This document shows positions 24,730-36,300 of a stretch of 64,000 nt of DNA, piece after piece. How positions within the stretch are numbered: position 1 is the stretch's first letter; each line of letters starts with the position of its first letter. Origin of the DNA: Anagrus nilaparvatae. Taxonomy: Eukaryota > Arthropoda > Insecta > Hymenoptera > Mymaridae. The DNA lies in contig JAKSXM010000238.1 in assembly GCA_022575985.1 (NCBI GenBank), positions 10,682,001 through 10,746,000 of the forward strand, written 5' to 3'. Position numbers and translations under genes: made by a program. The notes under the pieces were generated by a model, which was given only the letters and a program-made list of their open reading frames with translations, had not been told where the DNA came from and ran no database searches.

Positions 24730-25021
24730 CACTGTAAAAAGTATCTTTCTTAGATTTACAAAAAAATAGAATTTTTTCAAAAAATTAGTGAATTTTCAAA
24801 AATTTTTGTAAATATTTGATAAAAATCGTAAATTTAGTATATTATCGAAAAATTCGAGAATTCTTGATTTTTTTTTGTAAATTTTCGAAAAAAAATTGTA
24901 AATTATCAATTTTTGTTGCGAATTCAAAAAATTGAATTTTTTGTTAATATACTAAATTTGGTAAATATACGATTTTTTTCGAAAATTTACTAATTTTCGA
25001 AGAAAGTTACTTTTTACAGTG
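24730..25021. mobile_element. 292-bp MITE with TA target-site duplication
   Basis: The terminal inverted repeats read CACTGTAAAAAGTAnCTTTC at both ends, flanked by TA at 24,728-24,729 and 25,022-25,023. The arms continue with diverged inverted similarity around AAATTTACnAATTTTC blocks to an AT-rich middle. A TA duplication with short TIRs suggests the Tc1/mariner group, although two bases of duplication are weak proof. No coding capacity. Confidence 0.7.
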
Positions 25022-25184
25022 TAAGTTAAATTTTTGCATATCAATTTGGACAGTAACTACGTGACACATGTGCGATATAGTGATTACCAATTGAGTGAAA
25101 ATTTGTATGTTTATACTATTTGTTGATACAAAAAAAAAATAAAAAATTAAATGTTATATTACATTCAAACACGAAACATTTCGT

Positions 25185-25530
25185 GGCAAGGTATTTGTTC
25201 GACACAAAAATATTCCACACATCGATGATTCTACACAAAAAAGTTGTGCGGAATAGTTCAACACCAAAAATCTTTGTACCGAAAAGTTCGACACAATTTT
25301 TTTTTTGCCAAAATATTCAACACGCCATTTTAAATATTAATTAACTTATTTTTTGCATATAATATCATAAATAAATAACACTTAACACAGAGTGTTGAAT
25401 ATTTCGTCTAAAAAAAATTGTTGTTGAATTTTTCGACACAATGATTTTTGGTGTAGAACTATCTCGTACAACTTTTTTGTGTAGAATCATCGATGTGTCG
25501 AATATTTTTGTGTCGAACAAATACCTTGCC
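25185..25530. mobile_element. 346-bp inverted-repeat element with 8-bp target-site duplication
   Basis: The ends read GGCAAGGTATTTGTTCGACA and its complement, and the arms continue for over 100 bp (blocks ACACATCGATGATTCTACAC and CACCAAAAATC). The perfect 8-bp duplication CATTTCGT flanks it at 25,177-25,184 and 25,531-25,538. An 8-bp duplication fits hAT, P or Merlin elements; the GG-starting TIR is not typical of hAT, so the superfamily is open. No transposase. The small open frames on its arms are incidental. Confidence 0.85.
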
Positions 25531-25538
25531 CATTTCGT

Positions 25539-26700
25539 GACTATTGTTTATTTTATTTTGAAATATAAAAATACTTTTTTGTCGCTTTGGTCTCTGTTGG
25601 TGATACAAATGTTATTTTTTTAGTCAATAAAAGTTTTTTAAAACTGTACGTTTATTGGAATTTTTTTTAATATTTTTTGTGTACTTTTATTTTGTTGACT
25701 CTATTCATAATTATCTTTTAGGGTATATTTTTACTATAAAAAATTTTGCTTTGATCTGATTCATTTTTCATATTGACATTTTATTGCAAAATATTTATTA
25801 TATTTTTTAATAAACGAAATGAAATTTATGTACATAAAGCTTAATAATAACACTTCTTTCATTGCTATAATAATTCAAGCCGTCATTGCTAATTAAACAG
25901 TAATGCTGAACAGCTGCTCTTATAAACTTTTGCATTAAGACTTTCTTGTTGAATCAGTATACTAATTTCTTAAAAGAAATATGTTTAGTACAATTAATTC
26001 ATTCAAATTCCTTTAAACCCATTCTCGATTTATTGGATGGAAACTTTTACTTTGTCTTTTTTATTTTGATTTAGTCAACAGCTAATTAATTTACAGAGAA
26101 ATTAGTAATTTTCAATAAATTTAAATTTTCAATCAGTATCAAGTAATTAATTATTTTTATTCCTTATAATTAAAAAAATGAAATATCGATATATAAAGAA
26201 TTTCCAATTAATTACGAGTTCATAAATAATTAAAGTTTTTTTTCTGCTTTTTTCTCTTATCTAGAAAAATTTTTTGCAGTTTCTTTGATGCTACTATGAA
26301 TAATTTATCCTGACACCGTGTTAAATATGCATTACAAACACATATAAATACTGTGTATAAAAAATGCTCATTTCTTTCTTTACTTTTTACATACTCATTT
26401 TGTCAATGTCTTGAAAGCTCTGATTACTTTTTATGCTCTGACAAAGTACCTAATTTATTATAACTTCAAGACTCTCTCGATCTTTATTATTATAACTTTT
26501 ATTAGATTATTTATATTTTTGTTGACATGGGAATTAATTAATTAAAAAACCAATTATTTCGTATTAATTTAATCTTTTCATACAAATAATCATTGGCTGT
26601 TCCTACGGGGTCTTCTGGGCAAGAAATACTGTAAGGTCTACATAATAAGATAGGAATTTTTGGACCAAATTATCAAATAACGCTATCACATTACTAACCA
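25539..26700. other. AT-rich noncoding stretch before the tandem arrays
   Basis: No gene or paired repeat supported. The last 100 bases (from about 26,595) are a little GC-richer and lead directly into the minisatellite. Confidence 0.4.
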
Positions 26701-27953
26701 TAGAGGTGTTTTAAATAAAAAATTTATTTATAGAGGTGTTTTAAATAAAAAATTTATTTATTTATCAATAAAGGTGTTTTAAATAAAAATTTTATTTATA
26801 GAGGTGTTTTAAATAGAAAATTTATTTTTAGAGGTGTTTTAAATAAAAAATTTATTTATTTATCCATAAAGGTGTTTTAAATAAAAATTTTATTTATAGA
26901 GGTGTTTTAAATAAAAAATTTATTTTTAGAGGTGTTTTAAATAAAAAATTTATTTATTTATCCATAAAGGTGTTTTAAATAAAAATTTTATTTATAGAGG
27001 TGTTTTAAATAAAAATTTTATTTATAGAGGTGTTTTAAATAAAAAATTTATTTATTTATCCATAAAGGTGTTTTAAATAAAAATTTTATTTATAGAGGTG
27101 TTTTAAATAAAAAATTTATTTATTTATCCATAAAGGTGTTTTAAACAAAAAAATTTATTTATTTATCCATAAAGGTGTTTTAAATAAAAATTTTATTTAT
27201 AGAGGTGTTTTAAATAAAAATTTTATTTATAGAGGTGTTTTAAATAAAAAATTTATTTATAGAGGTGTTTTAAATAAAACATTTATTTTTAGAGGTGTTT
27301 TAAATAAAAAATTTATTTATTTATCCATAAAGGTGTTTTAAATAAAAAATTTATTTATAGAGGTGTTTTAAATAAAAATTTTATTTAAAGAGGTGTTTTA
27401 AATAAAAATTTTATTTATAGAGGTGTTTTAAATAAAAATTTTATTTATTTATCCATAAAGGTGTTTTAAATAAAAAATTTATTTATTTATCCATTAAGGT
27501 GTTTTAAATAAAAATTTTATTTATAGAGGTGTTTTAAATAAAAAATTTATTTTTAGAGGTGTTTTAAATAAAAAATTTATTTATTTATCCATAAAGGTGT
27601 TTTAAATAAAAAATTTATTTTTAGAGGTGTTTTAAATAAAAAATTAATTTATAGAGGTGTTTTAAATAAAAAATTTATTTATAGAGGTGTTTTAAATAAA
27701 AAATTTATTTATTTATCCATAAAAGTGTTTTAAATAAAAATTTTATTTATAGAGGTGTTTTAAATAAAAAATTTATTTATAGAGGTGTTTTAAATAAAAA
27801 ATTTATTTATAGAGGTGTTTTAAATAAAAAATTTATTTATTTATCCATAAAGGTGTTTTAAATAAAAATTTTATTTATAGAGGTGTTTTGAATAAAAAAT
27901 TTATTTATAGAGGTGTTTTAAATAAAAAATTTATTTATTTATCCATAAAGGTG
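26701..27953. repeat. Minisatellite of 30- and 38-bp units
   Basis: Thirty-eight full units and a final partial one share the core GGTGTTTTAAATAAA followed by AAATTTATTTA. Short units (30 bp) are joined by TATAGA. Long units (38 bp) carry an extra TTTATCCA and are followed by TAAAGGTG instead of TAGAGGTG. Long and short units alternate irregularly, typically one to three short then one long. Each core is self-complementary (TAAATAAA...TTTATTTA), so single strands could fold at every unit. All units have the same orientation. The last unit breaks at GGTGT, directly into the satellite. Confidence 0.95.
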
Positions 27954-30380
27954 TCATGAAAGTGGATCCACCTTTTCTAAATATACAATAATTTTAATAC
28001 TTATTTAATTTATTTATATCTTGTTTTTTAATTACGCTGGCCTGAAGGGCCGTATTTGTTTAAGTTTTTCTCTACGTAGAATATTCTCTCATTATTAGTA
28101 AAATTGGTTTATAAAAATTTTAACCAATTCAAATGGTTTTATGCAAGTAGATCCAACGTTTATAAAAATACAATAATTTTGATACCTAATTAAATTTTTT
28201 ATATCTTGTTTTTTTATTTCTCAGGCCTTTTTGACTGTATTTGTTTAGGTTTTTCTCTATTTTACATATTTTTTCATTATAAGTAAACTTGTTTTATAAA
28301 AATTTTAACCTATTCAAATGGTTTCATGCAAGTGGATCCAACGTTTATAAAAATACAATAATTTTGATACCTATTTAAATTTTTTATATTATGTTTTTTT
28401 ATTTCTCAGGCCTTTTGGACTGTATTTGTTAAGGTTTTTCTCCAGTTTACATATTTTTTCATTATAAGTAAACTTGATTTATAAAAACTTTAACCTAGTC
28501 AAATGGTTTCATGAAAGTGGATCCACCTTTTCTAAATATACAATAATTTTAATACTTATTTGATTTATTTATATCTTGTTTTTTAATTACGCTGGCCTGA
28601 AGGGCCGTATTTGTTTAAGTTTTTCTCTACGTAGAATATTCTCTCATTATTAGTAAAATTGGTTTATAAAAATTTTAACCAATTCAAATGGTTTTATGCA
28701 AGTAGATCCAACGTTTATAAAAATACAATAATTTTGATACCTATTTAAATTTTTTATATTATGTTTTTTTATTTCTCAGGCCTTTTGGACTGTATTTGTT
28801 TAAGTTTTTCTCTATTTTATATATTTTTCTATTATAAGTAAACTTGGTTTATAAGAATTGGATCCACCTTTTCTAAATATACAATAATTTTAATACTTAT
28901 TTAATTTATTTATATCTTGTTTTTTAATTACGCTGGCCTGGTGGGCCGTATTTGTTTTAGTTTTCCTCTACATAGAATATTCTCTTATTATTAGTAAACT
29001 TGGTTTATAAAAATTTTAACCAATTCAAATGGTTTCAAGCAAGTAGATCCAAAGATTCTAAAAATACAATATTTTTGATACCTTTTTATATTTTTATATC
29101 TTGTTTTTTTATTTCTCAGGCCTTTTGGACTGTATTTGTTAAGGTTTTTCTCTATTTTACATATTTTTTCATTATAAGTAAACTTGTTTTATAAAAATTT
29201 TAACCTATTCAAATGGTTTCATGAAAGTGGATCCACCTTTTCTAAATATACAATAATTTTTATACTTTTTTAATTTATTTATATCTTGTTTTTTAATTAC
29301 GCTGGCCTGGTGGGCCGTATTTGTTTTAGTTTTCCTCTACATAGAATATTCTCTTATTATTAGTAAACTTGGTTTATAAAAATTTTAACCAATTCAAATG
29401 GTTTCAAGCAAGTAGATCCAAAGATTCTAAAAATACAATATTTTTGATACCTATTTATATTTTTATATCTTGTTTTTTTATTTCTCAGGCCTTTTGGACT
29501 GTATTTGTTAAGGTTTTTCTCTATTTTACATATTTTTTCATTATAAGTAAACTTGTTTTATAAAAATTTTAACCTATTCAAATGGTTTCATGAAAGTGGA
29601 TCCACCTTTTCTAAATATACAATAATTTTAATACTTATTTGATTTATTTATATCTTGTTTTTTAATTACGCTGGCCTGAAGGGCCGTATTTGTTTAAGTT
29701 TTTCTCTACGTAGAATATTCTCTCATTATTAGTAAAATTGGTTTATAAAAATTTTAACCAATTCAAATGGTTTTATGCAAGTAGATCCAACGTTTATAAA
29801 AATACAATAATTTTGATACCTATTTAAATTTTTTATATTATGTTTTTTTATTTCTCAGGCCTTTTGGACTGTATTTGTTTAAGTTTTTCTCTATTTTATA
29901 TATTTTTCTATTATAAGTAAACTTGGTTTATAAGAATTGGATCCACCTTTTCTAAATATACAATAATTTTAATACTTATTTAATTTATTTATATCTTGTT
30001 TTTTAATTACGCTGGCCTGGTGGGCCGTATTTGTTTTAGTTTTCCTCTACATAGAATATTCTCTTATTATTAGTAAACTTGGTTTATAAAAATTTTAACC
30101 AATTCAAATGGTTTCAAGCAAGTAGATCCAAAGATTCTAAAAATACAATATTTTTGATACCTTTTTATATTTTTATATCTTGTTTTTTTATTTCTCAGGC
30201 CTTTTGGACTGTATTTGTTAAGGTTTTTCTCTATTTTACATATTTTTTCATTATAAGTAAACTTGTTTTATAAAAATTTTAATCTATTCAAATGGTTTCA
30301 TGAAAGTGGATCCACCTTTTCGAAATATACAATAATTTTTATACTTTTTTAATTTATTTATATCTTGTTTTTTAATTACG
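27954..30380. repeat. Irregular left edge of the satellite
   Basis: Monomer order here departs from strict A-B. After A (27,954) and B (about 28,137) comes a second B-type copy (about 28,320) before the next A (28,506). Edge copies carry their own variants: GATCCAACGTTTATAAAAAT in B; TTTGTTTAAGTTTTTCTCTAC and CTCTCATTATTAGTAAAATT in A. Two A copies (joins at about 28,855 and 29,934) lack about 31 bp across the B/A border (TATAAGAATTGGATCC). A block from 28,506 to about 29,300 recurs at 29,585 to about 30,380, offset 1079 bp, which equals three dimers minus that deletion. Confidence 0.85.
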
Positions 30381-33300
30381 CTGGCCTGAAGGGCCGTATT
30401 TGTTTTAGTTTTCCTCTACGTAGAATATTCTCTTATTATTAGTAAACTTGGTTTATAAAAATTTTAACCAATTCAAATGGTTTCATGCAAGTAGATCCAA
30501 AGATTCTAAAAATACAATATTTTTGATACCTATTTAAATTTTTATATCTTGTTTTTTTATTTCTCAGGCCTTTTGGACTGTATTTGTTAAGGTTTTTCTC
30601 TATTTTACATATTTTTTCTTTATAAGTAAACTTGTTTTTTAAAAATTTTAACCTATTCAAATGGTTTCATGAAAGAGGATCCACCTTTTCTAAATATACA
30701 ATAATTTTAATACTTATTTAATTTATTTATATCTTGTTTTTTAATTACGCTGGCCTGAAGGGCCGTATTTGTTTTAGTTTTCCTCTACGTAGAATATTCT
30801 CTTATTATTAGTAAATTTGGTTTATAAAAATTTTAACCAATTCAAATGGTTTCATGCAAGTAGATCCGAAGATTCTAAAAATACAATATTTTTGATACTT
30901 ATTTAAATTTTTATATCTTGTTTTTTTATTTCTCAGGCCTTTTGGACTGTATTTGTTAAGGTTTTGCTCTATTTTACATATTTTTTCATTATAAGTAAAC
31001 TTGTTTTATAAAAATTTTAACCTAGTCAAATGGTTTCATGAAAGTGGATCCACCTTTTCTAAATATACAATAATATTAATACTTATTTAATTTATTTATA
31101 TCTTGTTTTTTAATTACGCTAGCCTGGTGGGCCGTATTTGTTTTAGTTTTCCTCTACGTAGAATATTCTCTTATTATTAGTAATCTTGGTTTATAAAAAT
31201 TTTAACCAATTCAAATGGTTTCAAGCAAGTAGATCCAAAGATTCTAAAAATACAATATTTTTGATACCTATTTATATTTTTATATCTTGTTTTTTTATTT
31301 CTCAGGCCTTTTGGACTGTATTTGTTAAGGTTTTTCTCTATTTTACATATTTTTTCATTATAAGTAAACTTGTTTTATAAAAATTTTAACCTATTCAAAT
31401 GGTTTTATGAAAGTGGATCCACCTTTTCTAAATATACAATAATTTTAATACTTTTTTAATTTATTTATATCTTGTTTTTTAATTACGCTGGCCTGAAGGG
31501 CCGTAATTGTTTTAGTTTTCCTCTACGTAGAATATTCTCTTATTATTAGTAAACTTGGTTTATAAAAATTTTAACCAATTCAAATGGTTTCATGCAAGTA
31601 GATCCAAAGATTCTAAAAATACAATATTTTTGATACCTATTTATATTTTTATATCTTGTTTTTTTATTTCTCAGGCCTTTTGGACTGTATTTGTTAAGGT
31701 TTTTCTCTATTTTACATATTTTTTCATTATAAGTAAACATGTTTTATAAAAATTTTAACCTATTCAAATGGTTTTATGAAAGTGGATCCACCTTTTCTAA
31801 ATATACAATAATTTTAATACTTTTTTAATTTATTTATATCTTGTTTTTTAATTACGCTGGCCTGAAGGGCCGTATTTGTTTTAGTTTTCCTCTACGTAGA
31901 ATATTCTCTTATTATTAGTAAACTTGGTTTATAAAAATTTTAACCAATTCAAATGGTTTCATGCAAGTAGATCCAAACATTCTAAAAATACAATATTTTT
32001 GATACCTATTTAAATTTTTATATCTTGTTTTTTTATTTCTCAGGCCTTTTGGACTGTATTTGTTAAGGTTTTTCTCTATTTTACATATTTTTTCTTTATA
32101 AGTAAACTTGTTTTTTAAAAATTTTAACCTATTGAAATGGTTTCATGAAAGTGGATCCACCTTTTCTAAATATTCAATAATTTTAATACTTTTTTAATTT
32201 ATTTATATCTTGTTTTTTAATTACGCTGGCCTGAAGGGCCGTATTTGTTTTAGTTTTCCTCTACGTAGAATATTCTCTTATTATTAGTAAACTTGGTTTA
32301 TAATAATTTTAACCAATTCAAATGGTTTCATGCAAGTAGATCCAAAGATTCTAAAAATACAATATTTTTGATACCTATTTAAATTTTTATATCTTGCTTT
32401 TTTATTTCTCAGGCTTTTTGGACTGTATTTGTTAAGGTTTTTCTCTATTTTACATATTTTTTCATTATAAGTAAACTTGTTTTATAAAAATTTTAACCTA
32501 TTCAAATAGTTTCATGAAAGTGGATCCACCTTTTCTAAATATACAATAATTTTAATACTTTTTTAATTTATTTATATCTTGTTTTTTAATTACGCTGGCC
32601 TGAAGGGCCGTATTTGTTTTAGTTTTCCTCTACGTAGAATATTCTCTTATTATTAGTAAACTTGGTTTATAAAAATTTTAACCTATTCAAATGGTTTCAA
32701 GCAAGTAGATCCAAAGATTCTAAAAATACAATATTTTTGATACCTATTTATATTTTTATATCTTGTTTTTTTATTTCTCAGGCCTTTTGGACTGTATTTG
32801 TTAAGGTTTTTCTCTATTTTACATATTTTTTCATTATAAGTAAACTTGTTTTATAAAAATTTTAACCTATTCAAATGGTTTCATGAAAGTGGATCCACCT
32901 TTTCTAAATATACAATAATTTTAATACTTATTTAATTTATTTATATCTTGTTTTTTAATTACGCTGGCCTGAAGAGCCGTATTTGTTTTAGTTTTCCTCT
33001 ACGTAGAATATTCTCTTATTATTAGTAAACTTGGTTTATAAAAATTTTAACCAATTCAAATGGTTTCATGCAAGTAGATCCAAAGATTCTAAAAATACAA
33101 TATTTTTGATACCTAATTAAATTTTTATATCGTGTTTTTTTATTTCTCAGGCTTTTTGGACTGTATTTGTTAAGGTTTTTCTCTATTTTACATATTTTTT
33201 CTTTATAAGTAAACTTGTTTTTTTAAAAATTTTAACCTATTCAAATGGTTTCATGAAAGTGGATCCACCTTTTCTAAATATACAATAATTTTAATACTTT

Positions 33301-36300
33301 TTTAATTTATTTATATCTTGTTTTTTAATTACGCTGGCCTGAAGGGCCGTATTTGTTTTAGTTTTCCTCTACGTAGAATATTCTCTTATTATTAGTAAAC
33401 TTGGTTTATAAAAATTTTAACCAATTCAAATGGTTTCATGCAAGTAGATCCAAAGATTCTAAAAATACAATATTTTTGATACCTATTTAAATTTTTATAT
33501 CTTGTTTTTTTATTTCTCAGGCCTTTTGGACTGTATTTGTTAAGGTTTTTCTCTATTTTACATATTTTTTCTTTATAAGTAAACTTGTTTTTTTTTAAAT
33601 TTTAACCTATTCAAATGGTTTCATGAAAGTGGATCCACCTTTTCTAAATATACAATAATTTTAATACTTTTTTAATTTATTTATATCTTGTTTTTTAATT
33701 ACGCTGGCCTGAAGGGCCGTATTTGTTTTAGTTTTCCTCTACGTAGAATATTCTCTTATTATAAGTAAACTTGGTTTATAAAAATTTTAACCAATTCAAA
33801 TGGTTTCATGCAAGTAGATCCAAAGATTCTAAAAATACAATATTTTTGATACCTATTTAAATTTTTATATCGTGTTTTTTTATTTCTCAGGCTTTTTGGA
33901 ATGTATTTGTTAAGGTTTTTCTCTATTTTACATATTTTTTCATTATAAGTAAACTTGTTTTATAAAAATTTTAACCTATTCAAATGGTTTCATGAAAGTG
34001 GATCCACCTTTTCTAAATATACAATAATTTTAATACTTTTTTAATTTATTTATATCTTGTTTTTTAATTACGCTGGCCTGAAGGGCCGTATTTGTTTTAG
34101 TTTTCCTCTACGTAGAATATTCTCTTATTATAAGTAAACTTGGTTTATAAAAATTTTAACCAATTCAAATGGTTTCATGCAAGTAGATCCAAAGATTCTA
34201 AAAATACAATATTTTTGATACCTATTTGAATTTTTATATCTTGTTTTTTTATTTCTCAGGCTTTTTGGACTGTATTTGTTAAGGTTTTTCTCTATTTTAC
34301 ATATTTTTTCATTATAAGTAAACTTGTTTTATAAAAATTTTAACCTATTCAAATGGTTTCATGAAAGTGGATCCACCTTTTCTAAATATACAATAATTTT
34401 AATACTTATTTAATTTATTTATATCTTGTTTTTTAATTACGCTGGCCTGAAGGGCCGTATTTGTTTTACTTTTCCTCTACGTAGAATATTCTATTATTAT
34501 TAGTAAATTTGGTTTATAAAAATTTTAACCAATTCAAATGGTTTCATGCAAGTAGATCCAAAGATTCTAAAAATACAATATTTTTGATACCTATTTAAAT
34601 TTTTATATCTTGTTTTTTTATTTCTCAGGCCTTTTGGACTGTATTTGTTAAGGTTTTTCTCTATTTTACATACTTTTTCTTTATAAGTAAACTTGTTTTT
34701 TTAAAAATTTTAACCTATTCAAATGGTTTCATGAAAGTGGATCCACCTTTTCTAAATATACAATAATTTTAATACTTTTTTAATTTATTTATATCTTGTT
34801 TTTTAATTACGCTGGCCTGATTTCCGTATTTGTTTTAGTTTTCCTCTACGTAGAATATTCTCTTATTATTAGTAAACTTGGTTTATAAAAATTTTAACCA
34901 ATTCAAATGGTTTCATGCAAGTAGATCCAAAAATTCTAAAAATACAATATTTTTGATACCTATTTAAATTTTTATATCTTGTTTTTTTATTTCTCAGGCC
35001 TTTTGGACTGTATTTGTTAAGGTTTTTCTCTATTTTACATATTTTTTCTTTATAAGTAAACTTGTTTTTTTAAAAATTTTAACCTATTCAAATGGTTTCA
35101 TGAAAGTGGATCCACCTTTTCTAAATATACAATAATTTTAATACTTTTTTAATTTATTTATATCTTGTTTTTTAATTACGCTGGCCTGAAGGGCCGTATT
35201 TGTTTTAGTTTTCCTCTACGTAGAATATTCTCTTATTATTAGTAAACTTGGTTTATAAAAATTTTAACCAATTCAAATGGTTTCATGCAAGTAGATCCAA
35301 AGATTCTAAAAATACAATATTTTTGATACCTATTTAAATTTTTATATCTTGTTTTTTTATTTCTCAGGCCTTTTGGACTGTATTTGTTAAGGTTTTTCTC
35401 TATTTTACATATTTTTTCTTTATAAGTAAACTTGTTTTTTTAAAAATTTTAACCTATTCAAATGGTTTCATGAAAGTGGATCCACCTTTTCTAAATATAC
35501 AATAATTTTAATACTTTTTTAATTTATTTATATCTTGTTTTTTAATTACGCTGGCCTGAAGGGCCGTATTTGTTTTAGTTTTCCTCTACGTAGAATATTC
35601 TGTTATTATTAGTAAACTTGGTTTATAAAAATTTTAACCAATTCAAATGGTTTCATGCAAGTAGATCCAAAAATTCTAAAAATACAATATTTTTGATACC
35701 TATTTAAATTTTTATATCTTGTTTTTTTATTTCTCAGGCCTTTTGGACTGTATTTGTTAAGGTTTTTCTCTATTTTACATATTTTTTCTTTATAAGTAAA
35801 CTTGTTTTTTTAAAAATTTTAACCTATTCAAATGGTTTCATGAAAGTGGATCCACCTTTTCTAAATATACAATAATTTTAATACTTTTTTAATTTATTTA
35901 TATCTTGTTTTTTAATTACGCTGGCCTGAAGGGCCGTATTTGTTTTAGTTTTCCTCTACGTAGAATATTCTCTTATTATTAGTAAACTTGGTTTATAAAA
36001 ATTTTAACCAATTCAAATGGTTTCATGCAAGTAGATCCAAAGATTCCAAAAATACAATATTTTTGATACCTATTTAAATTTTTATATCTTGTTTTTTTAT
36101 TTCTCAGGCCTTTTGGACTGTATTTGTTAAGGTTTTTCTCTATTTTACATATTTTTTCTTTATAAGTAAACTTGTTTTTTTTTAAATTTTAACCTATTCA
36201 AATGGTTTCATGAAAGTGGATCCACCTTTTCTAAATATACAATAATTTTAATACTTTTTTAATTTATTTATATCTTGTTTTTTAATTACGCTGGCCTGAA

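Noticed and set aside
25120..25623. Two plus-strand frames flanking 25,350
   Set aside because: They are translations of the two inverted arms of the element at 25,185-25,530.
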